DNA of 11,365 nt from assembly GCA_021787505.1 (NCBI GenBank), contig JAJYLU010000019.1, positions 1-11,365 on the forward strand, given 5' to 3'. Positions within the stretch are counted from its first letter, which is position 1, and each line of letters opens with the position of its first letter. Positions 7,271 through 11,365 of the stretch are shown here, in pieces. Position numbers and translations under genes: made by a program. The DNA is from Nitrospirota bacterium (lineage in GTDB: Bacteria; Nitrospirota; Thermodesulfovibrionia; Thermodesulfovibrionales; UBA6898). Below the pieces are notes generated by a model, which saw only the letters and a program-made list of their open reading frames with translations, made no database searches and was not told the origin of the DNA.

Positions 7271-7993
7271 GTGAGACCGCCGGCGCGGATAAAATGGAGA
7301 CATGTGGGCCGGCTTTATGAAAAGCTGGCGCCTCTCCTGAAGGCGTCCCCGATCAAAATGGACAGCCCCGAACGAGGCAGGGTCCTTGTGCTTGCTCCCC
7401 ATATCGATGACGACGTCATCGGGGCCGGCGGAAGTCTCCGAAAACATGTCCTTGCGGGGGACGCCGTAAAGGTCGTCTACTTCGCCGACTGTACCGAAGA
7501 GCGAATACGTGAGGCGGAAGAGGCGGCCGATGTCATGGGGTTCGTCGATCTCGAATTCCTCGGATATGAGTCGAAAAGACTCCTCGAAAACGCAGAAATT
7601 CCCGGAAAGCTGTCGGGGATCATCGATCGCTATAACCCTGAGTTTGTTTACCTGCCGTCGCTCGTCGACCGCCACAACGACCACCTTGCGGTGAACCATC
7701 ACCTGGCGGCTCTTCATAAAGAGGGAGGCTACCACTTCACGGTCTGCGCCTGCGAGGTCTGGACCGCGCTCGTACCGAACCTCCTGATAAATATTACCGA
7801 TACGATCGAGGCGAAGAAGGAGGCCCTTTCCCGTTACAGGAGCCAGCTCGCATCGAACGACTGGCTCGACGCGGCGGTCTCTCTCAATCGTTACCGCGGG
7901 GTCACCTCCGGGGCCGGAACATACGCCGAGGGCTTCATGAGGTATTCGGCGCATGAGTATTATGATATCTGGAAGGCTGTCTATGGGAGATAG
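7271..7993 (+). CDS. PIG-L/LmbE-family zinc-dependent N-deacetylase
   Basis: About 240 residues (253 if translation begins at GTG 7232). PIG-L/LmbE enzymes such as MshB and BshB hydrolyse the N-acetyl group of GlcNAc conjugates using zinc. The metal site is visible: APHIDDD (His44, Asp46, Asp47, numbered from 7271) on the first strand, and RHNDH (His135, Asp137, His138) further on. The first motif varies from the usual AHPDDE-type sequence (Ile for Pro, Asp for Glu), which should not remove metal ligands. No signal peptide is seen, so it is cytoplasmic. Its 3' end overlaps the next glycosyltransferase by 11 nt, and it lies directly downstream of repeat copy B. This context suggests deacetylation of a sugar in LPS assembly, not thiol biosynthesis. 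Confidence 0.83.
   Translation: MRPPARIKWRHVGRLYEKLAPLLKASPIKMDSPERGRVLVLAPHIDDDVIGAGGSLRKHVLAGDAVKVVYFADCTEERIREAEEAADVMGFVDLEFLGYESKRLLENAEIPGKLSGIIDRYNPEFVYLPSLVDRHNDHLAVNHHLAALHKEGGYHFTVCACEVWTALVPNLLINITDTIEAKKEALSRYRSQLASNDWLDAAVSLNRYRGVTSGAGTYAEGFMRYSAHEYYDIWKAVYGR
7971..7976 (+). promoter_or_regulatory. Ribosome binding site that decides the second GT4 start
   Basis: GGAAGG lies 6 nt before ATG 7983. The upstream in-frame ATG at 7953 has no comparable site and would add ten residues (MSIMISGRLS) that do not resemble a GT4 N-terminus, while MGDRRLAVINL does. Confidence 0.6.
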
Positions 7994-9116
7994 GCGGCTT
8001 GCGGTCATAAACCTGATCTCGGGCAACGGCAGGGGGGGATCGGACAGGCTCGCCCTCGATATCTCGAAGGGGCTGAAGCGGCGCGGCCACAGGGTCATCT
8101 GGGGTGCCCCTGAATCGTGCGAGCTGAACGGAGAGGCGCTTGATGCCGGGCTCGAACTCTACGACCCTTATCCTCCTGCGGAAAAGGGCGTGTCCGCGCC
8201 CAGGGCCCTCGTGAGATTCTGCAGGGACGAGGCGATCGACATCGTGAATTCTCATCACTCGAAGGACAGGCACCTGCTATTCAGCGCCCGCTTTCTCGAC
8301 CTTCGCCCAAAGATCGTCTTTACGAGGCACTGCATTCTCTCGGGGATCCCCTACATCGGCGCCTTTTACTATAATCTTCTAGATCTGAACATCGCGGTGA
8401 GCAATGTCGTGAAAGAGAGCCTTCTGAGGGGCGGGGTCTCGGGGAAAAAGGTGGCGATGATCTGCGGCGGCATCGACATCCCGAAGTTCGGCGAACCGCC
8501 CGAAGAGGAGGTATCTCGCATACGTCGGGAATACCGCCGGGAAGGGGCGTTTACGATAGGGATCGTCGGGCGATATTTCGGAGGCAAGACGTTCAGGCCC
8601 GATAGTCCCTCGATGAAGGGACATGAGTTTCTCTTCCGGGCGCTATCCGCGATGGGCGATGACTTTCAGGTGCTGGTGCTCGGCGTATGGGGGGAAAGTG
8701 ATATCCGCAATTTACGGAGGGTCGCGGAATATTGCGGACTCTCCGCCGAAAGACTCACCTTCTGCGATTTTCAGAAAGAGATCGCAGCCTTCTATAAGAT
8801 CATGGACCTCAGTGTGCTGCCGTCCAGGAACGAAGGGCTCGGCCTTACCCTGATCGAGGCGATGGCCGCGGGAGTCCCCTGCATCGGCGCGGACAGCGGG
8901 GGGATCAGGGAGATCATCACCGACGGGGTCGACGGGCTGCTATTCAGACACGGCGACAGCCGGGAACTTGCCGAAAAGATCCGCATCATGCGCGACGACA
9001 AAACCAAAAGGGACCTCTTTGTATCGAACGGAAGGGAAAAGGTGAAGCGTTTCGATATCCGGCGGACCGTGGAAGAAACGGAGAGGGTCTTTTACGGGCT
9101 ACTCGAAAGAAAATGA
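7983..9116 (+). CDS. Family 4 glycosyltransferase with a donor-loop insertion
   Basis: A 377-residue retaining GT-B enzyme. The N-terminal domain opens with LAVINLISGNGRGGSDR (6-22), the glycine-rich acceptor loop. The C-terminal domain has GIVGRYF (193-199), MKGHEFLF (211-218) and the EX7E pair in NEGLGLTLIEAM (Glu284, Glu292). Between the GR and KG elements, normally only a few residues apart, there is an extra stretch of about ten residues (199-210), so the loop near the donor phosphates is longer than usual. The gene overlaps the deacetylase by 11 nt and is therefore probably translationally coupled to it, suggesting the two act on the same sugar. It belongs to the same broad family as 5902-6987, but they are not close copies. 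Confidence 0.85.
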   Translation: MGDRRLAVINLISGNGRGGSDRLALDISKGLKRRGHRVIWGAPESCELNGEALDAGLELYDPYPPAEKGVSAPRALVRFCRDEAIDIVNSHHSKDRHLLFSARFLDLRPKIVFTRHCILSGIPYIGAFYYNLLDLNIAVSNVVKESLLRGGVSGKKVAMICGGIDIPKFGEPPEEEVSRIRREYRREGAFTIGIVGRYFGGKTFRPDSPSMKGHEFLFRALSAMGDDFQVLVLGVWGESDIRNLRRVAEYCGLSAERLTFCDFQKEIAAFYKIMDLSVLPSRNEGLGLTLIEAMAAGVPCIGADSGGIREIITDGVDGLLFRHGDSRELAEKIRIMRDDKTKRDLFVSNGREKVKRFDIRRTVEETERVFYGLLERK

Positions 9117-9344
9117 TGGGACCATTCTCCTCGGCTCCAATACAGACGAGACAGAAACTTCGAAAAATCCTTGCAATGGCAACAAGAATCGGTATGATCC
9201 GCATAAATGCCGTCTCGCACCTGAGTTGTCCACAAAAAACAAGGCTGGCTGGCCGCGTTGAGGGGCTTGAAGGTGTTGCAGGCAAGGAATTTTTCTTCGC
9301 CTCTGTCTCTTGTTGCCGAGATATTTTTTTGCATTATTTACATG

Positions 9345-9350
9345 TATAAT
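9345..9350 (+). promoter_or_regulatory. Candidate promoter (-10 box) for ugd
   Basis: A perfect TATAAT sits 18 nt upstream of the ATG at 9368, preceded by an AT-rich tract (9321-9343). I find no good -35 hexamer at 16-18 bp; TTGCAT at 9329-9334 is too close. If used, the leader would be very short, leaving little beyond the GGAGG ribosome binding site at 9359-9363. It supports separate transcription of ugd. Confidence 0.45.
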
Positions 9351-9367
9351 ATGTCTTCGGAGGATCC

Positions 9368-10672
9368 ATGCATATAGGAATAATAGGCACAGGATACGTG
9401 GGACTCGTCACCGGGGCCTGCTTTGCCGAGTTCGGCGTCTTCGTCACCTGCATCGACAAGGACGAAAAGAAGGTAAAGGCCCTCAGGAAGGGGGTCGTGC
9501 CCTTTTATGAGCCTGGGATCGAGGAACTCGTGAAGAGGAACCTGAAAAACGGCAGGCTCAATTTCTCTACGAAGATAAGGGACGCGGTGGAGTCCTCGCT
9601 GGTCATCTTCATTGCAGTCGGCACGCCTCCCCGCGGCGACGGTTCCGCAGACATGAGCTATGTCGAGAAAGTGGCCGGCGAGATCGCGGGCGAGATAAAG
9701 GGATATAAGGTGATCGTCACCAAAAGCACGGTCCCGGTAGGCACAGGGGCACGGCTCCGCAAGATCATCTCGAAGAAGCTGACCGAACGGGTCGATTTCG
9801 ACATCGTTTCGAACCCCGAGTTCCTGAGGGAGGGCTCTGCGATCGAGGACTTTATGAGGCCGAACAGGGTAATTGTCGGCGCCTCGAGCCAGCAGGCGGT
9901 GGCGATCCTGAAGGACCTCTACAGGCCTCTGTATCTTATCGAGACGCCCTTCGTGATCACGAACATAGAGACCGCCGAGTTGATCAAATATGCAGCAAAC
10001 TCATTCCTCGCGGTGAAGATATCGTTCATCAACGAGCTCTCGAAACTCTGCGAAAGGGTCGGCGCCGACATCCAGACCGTGGCGAAGGGCATGGGTCTCG
10101 ACAAACGCATCGGAGCAAAGTTTCTTCATACCGGACCCGGGTACGGCGGCTCCTGCTTTCCGAAGGACACGAGAGCGCTGCTGGCGCTCGCAGAGCAAAA
10201 CGGGATGGACCTCGGCATCGTGCGGTCCGCGGTGGACGCGAACGAGAAACAGAAGGCGCATATGGTCGACAAGATCAGAGAGGCGGCCGGGAAGGTCGGC
10301 GGCAAGACCTTCGCGGTGCTCGGCCTCTCCTTCAAGCCGAACACGAACGACATGCGGGAGGCACCGTCGGTCTTCATCGTCGAGCATCTCCTCAGGGAAA
10401 AGGCCTCTGTGCGGGTGTTTGATCCGGTGGCGATGGACGACGCGAAGAAGATCTTTCAGGGCAGGGTGAAGTATGCGGACGGGGTATACCAGTGCGCCAA
10501 AGGCGCCGACGCCCTCGTTATCGTGACCGAATGGAACGAATTCAGAAACCTCGACCTTTCGAAGATCAGGAAGTCCTTGCGAAGCCCTCTCTTCTTCGAT
10601 TTCAGGAACATCTATGAGCCGGAGAAGATGAAGAAGCTGGGTTTCGAATACTTCAGCGTCGGAAGAGGATAA
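9368..10672 (+). CDS. ugd: UDP-glucose 6-dehydrogenase
   Basis: A 434-residue cytoplasmic enzyme that oxidises UDP-glucose to UDP-glucuronate in two NAD-dependent steps. It has the N-terminal Rossmann motif GTGYVG (7-12) with Asp30 ending strand 2 (NAD preference), NPEFLREGSA (149-158), Lys207 in the central helix, the catalytic Cys263 in GYGGSCFPKD (258-267), and the C-terminal UDP-binding domain with LGLSFKPNTNDMREAP (318-333). All three domains are complete and the length is typical. The ATG has GGAGG 4 nt upstream. It stands apart from the glycosyltransferase genes by 251 bp with its own likely promoter. UDP-glucuronate could feed uronic acid residues or aminoarabinose-type lipid A modification; the window contains no arn genes. 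Confidence 0.95.
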   Translation: MHIGIIGTGYVGLVTGACFAEFGVFVTCIDKDEKKVKALRKGVVPFYEPGIEELVKRNLKNGRLNFSTKIRDAVESSLVIFIAVGTPPRGDGSADMSYVEKVAGEIAGEIKGYKVIVTKSTVPVGTGARLRKIISKKLTERVDFDIVSNPEFLREGSAIEDFMRPNRVIVGASSQQAVAILKDLYRPLYLIETPFVITNIETAELIKYAANSFLAVKISFINELSKLCERVGADIQTVAKGMGLDKRIGAKFLHTGPGYGGSCFPKDTRALLALAEQNGMDLGIVRSAVDANEKQKAHMVDKIREAAGKVGGKTFAVLGLSFKPNTNDMREAPSVFIVEHLLREKASVRVFDPVAMDDAKKIFQGRVKYADGVYQCAKGADALVIVTEWNEFRNLDLSKIRKSLRSPLFFDFRNIYEPEKMKKLGFEYFSVGRG

Positions 10673-10680
10673 AGAAAAGC

Positions 10681-10836
10681 GTAAGGAGTAAGGAGTAAAA
10701 AAGGACAAGAGGCTTGTTCGCTTGTTAGCCTGAGGGCTTGATAGCGCCTTTCACCTTTCACAGCAGCTAGGAGTTGACGTTTCTGTTGTATTTTGTTTTA
10801 CTATTTATTGTTCACTTTTCACTATTCACTTTTTAA
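10681..10836. repeat. Second set of opposed 7-nt repeats, abutting tRNA-Val
   Basis: On the + strand GTAAGGA (10681-10687), GTAAGGA (10688-10694) and GTAAAAA (10695-10701) follow ugd directly. Opposite-orientation units are CTTTCAC twice (10748-10761) and then TGTTCAC, TTTTCAC, TATTCAC, TTTTTAA in phase at 10809-10836, ending one base before the tRNA. Consensus (GTRARRN) and arrangement, + units first and inverted units after, match the arrays at 2109-2225. Non-repeat sequence lies between the blocks. Confidence 0.65.
10774..10802 (+). promoter_or_regulatory. Candidate promoter for tRNA-Val
   Basis: A strong -35 TTGACG (10774-10779) is followed after 17 bp by TTTACT (10797-10802), or after 19 bp by TACTAT (10799-10804). 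Transcription would begin near 10809-10811, inside the inverted heptamer block and about 28 bp before the mature tRNA 5' end. Confidence 0.5.
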
Positions 10837-10837
10837 A

Positions 10838-10912
10838 GGGCGATTAGCTCAGTGGGAGAGCACTGCCTTCACACGGCAGGGGTCGCAGGTTCGAAACCCG
10901 CATCGCCCACCA
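10838..10912 (+). tRNA. tRNA-Val (anticodon CAC)
   Basis: A 75 nt cloverleaf with an encoded CCA tail. Acceptor stem GGGCGAT pairs with ATCGCCC. The D-arm is GCTC/GAGC and the anticodon arm CTGCC/GGCAG with loop TTCACAC, placing CAC at the anticodon (reads GUG, valine). The variable loop is GGGTC. The T-arm is GCAGG/CCCGC around TTCGAAA. The T-stem contains one A-C mismatch (position 51 with 63); everything else pairs. No integrase gene or duplicated 3' end is present in the window. Confidence 0.93.
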
Positions 10913-11039
10913 TTTACTTCTTCAGTGGAATCACTTGCGGCATGGTTGAGGCAGGCCATCTCCTGTCGTCTATTCGCTCGCGTGTACCGGCACAGAATCT
11001 TCATGCGGCATTTGGCGCATTGTCTATGCAATATGCCAC

Positions 11040-11062
11040 AAAAAAAGGCCGCATTCGCGGCC
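11040..11062 (-). terminator. Intrinsic terminator for leftward transcription
   Basis: Read on the minus strand, GGCCGC-GAAT-GCGGCC (six G-C pairs with a four-base loop) is followed immediately by seven T residues. On the + strand no T-run follows the hairpin, so it cannot serve tRNA-Val. It implies a transcript entering from the right, whose gene is not recognisable within the last 300 bases. Confidence 0.65.
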
Positions 11063-11203
11063 GTTGCCAGGCAGTTATGGACGTAATTCCGGGGTAACTG
11101 TCTTCGTGCAGCTTCATACAGACCTGCATTCTGCCTGAATAGCGAAGATTTAGCCAGTTTTTTTTCATATCCGGGATAATAAGACCTCAGAAATATTATT
11201 GAC

Positions 11204-11297
11204 CGTAGTTTGGGCAGCCAAATTGCTACTATAGTTAGATTTTCATATTATTTCTAAATTCTCAACTATCGTGCCGGATACCGGCCCAAACTTAACG
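11204..11297. repeat. Nested imperfect inverted repeat
   Basis: The outer arms are CGTAGTTTGGGC (11204-11215) and GCCCAAACTTAACG (11284-11297), complementary except for a two-base insertion. Inner arms are ATAGTT (11231-11236) and AACTAT (11264-11269) around an AT-rich centre. A small hairpin GCCGG-ATA-CCGGC (11273-11285) competes with the outer stem. TGCCGGAT (11272-11279) can also pair with ATCCGGCA (11330-11337). This could be a small mobile palindrome or the body of a structured RNA; no family is recognised. Confidence 0.5.
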
Positions 11298-11365
11298 ATG
11301 TCGCATCAGGGGGTATATGTGATAGAACGATCCGGCAGAATAGCCCATCACATCTTGGCCTTTCT

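Larger units (their letters stand above)
10913..11365. other. Gene-free right end of the window
   Basis: I see no convincing protein gene on either strand. The only notable content is the minus-strand terminator at 11040-11062 and the AT-rich, inverted-repeat-rich segment at 11204-11337. It may be the 3' region of a leftward gene or small RNA starting outside the window. Confidence 0.5.

Noticed and set aside
7178..8098. Minus-strand reading frame (306 codons) over the PIG-L deacetylase
   Set aside because: It is antisense to a gene with intact zinc-site motifs, and shows no recognisable domain or ribosome binding site.
9113..9349. 78-codon + strand frame between GT4 and ugd
   Set aside because: It has no family resemblance, its start is buried in the GT4 stop, and it runs through the AT-rich promoter region of ugd.
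10838..10912. tRNA-associated integration site or genomic island boundary
   Set aside because: There is no integrase and no duplicate of the tRNA 3' end in the window, so there is nothing to support an att site here.
10793..11097. Reading frames across and downstream of tRNA-Val
   Set aside because: They include the tRNA body itself and have no homologous look; tRNA genes often open frames by chance.
11001..11168. 55-codon minus-strand frame starting MKKNWLNLRYSG
   Set aside because: It reads straight through the intrinsic terminator at 11040-11062, lacks a clear ribosome binding site and has no recognisable features.

Overview
The window looks like a chromosomal segment of a Gram-negative bacterium. 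By eye the genes are GC-rich, roughly high-50s percent. It carries a lipopolysaccharide/lipooligosaccharide (LPS/LOS) assembly locus of nine protein genes, all on the + strand, followed by a tRNA-Val. The presence of an MsbA-type lipid A flippase, an O-antigen-ligase-type membrane protein and a WaaE/KdtX-type core glycosyltransferase implies an outer membrane with LPS. Gene style and the intergenic repeats would fit a Nitrospirota- or Deltaproteobacteria-like lineage, but that is an inference and no gene here fixes the taxon.

Layout. 1-378: leader with a ~165 bp repeat element bounded by long inverted arms, then a candidate promoter. 379-2106: MsbA-like ABC exporter. 2107-2422: gene-free, filled by arrays of a degenerate 7-nt repeat in opposed orientations and a 74 bp palindromic element. 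2423-6987: five tightly packed genes (GT2 glycosyltransferase, WaaL-like ligase, WaaE-like GT2, NodB-type polysaccharide deacetylase, GT4 glycosyltransferase) with junctions of +13, -1, -4 and 0 nt, almost certainly one operon. 6988-7270: a candidate promoter and the second copy of the inverted-arm repeat. 7271-9116: PIG-L/LmbE-family deacetylase overlapping a second GT4 glycosyltransferase. 9117-9367: gap with a TATAAT box. 9368-10672: UDP-glucose 6-dehydrogenase. 10673-10837: more heptamer repeats and a tRNA promoter. 10838-10912: tRNA-Val(CAC). 10913-11365: no convincing gene, but an intrinsic terminator pointing leftwards and a nested inverted-repeat region.

How the genes fit together (inference). 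Cytoplasmic glycosyltransferases extend the lipid A-core, and two unrelated metal-dependent deacetylases could unmask amino groups on N-acetylated sugars. UDP-glucose dehydrogenase supplies UDP-glucuronate for acidic sugars. The MsbA-like exporter flips the finished lipid-linked product, and the WaaL-like protein ligates polymer or further sugar to the core in the periplasm. Amino plus uronic sugars would make a partly zwitterionic surface glycan.

The protein genes are ordinary members of known families. The least explained material is in the spacers: the duplicated inverted-arm element, the opposed heptamer arrays, and the structured right end with its minus-strand terminator.
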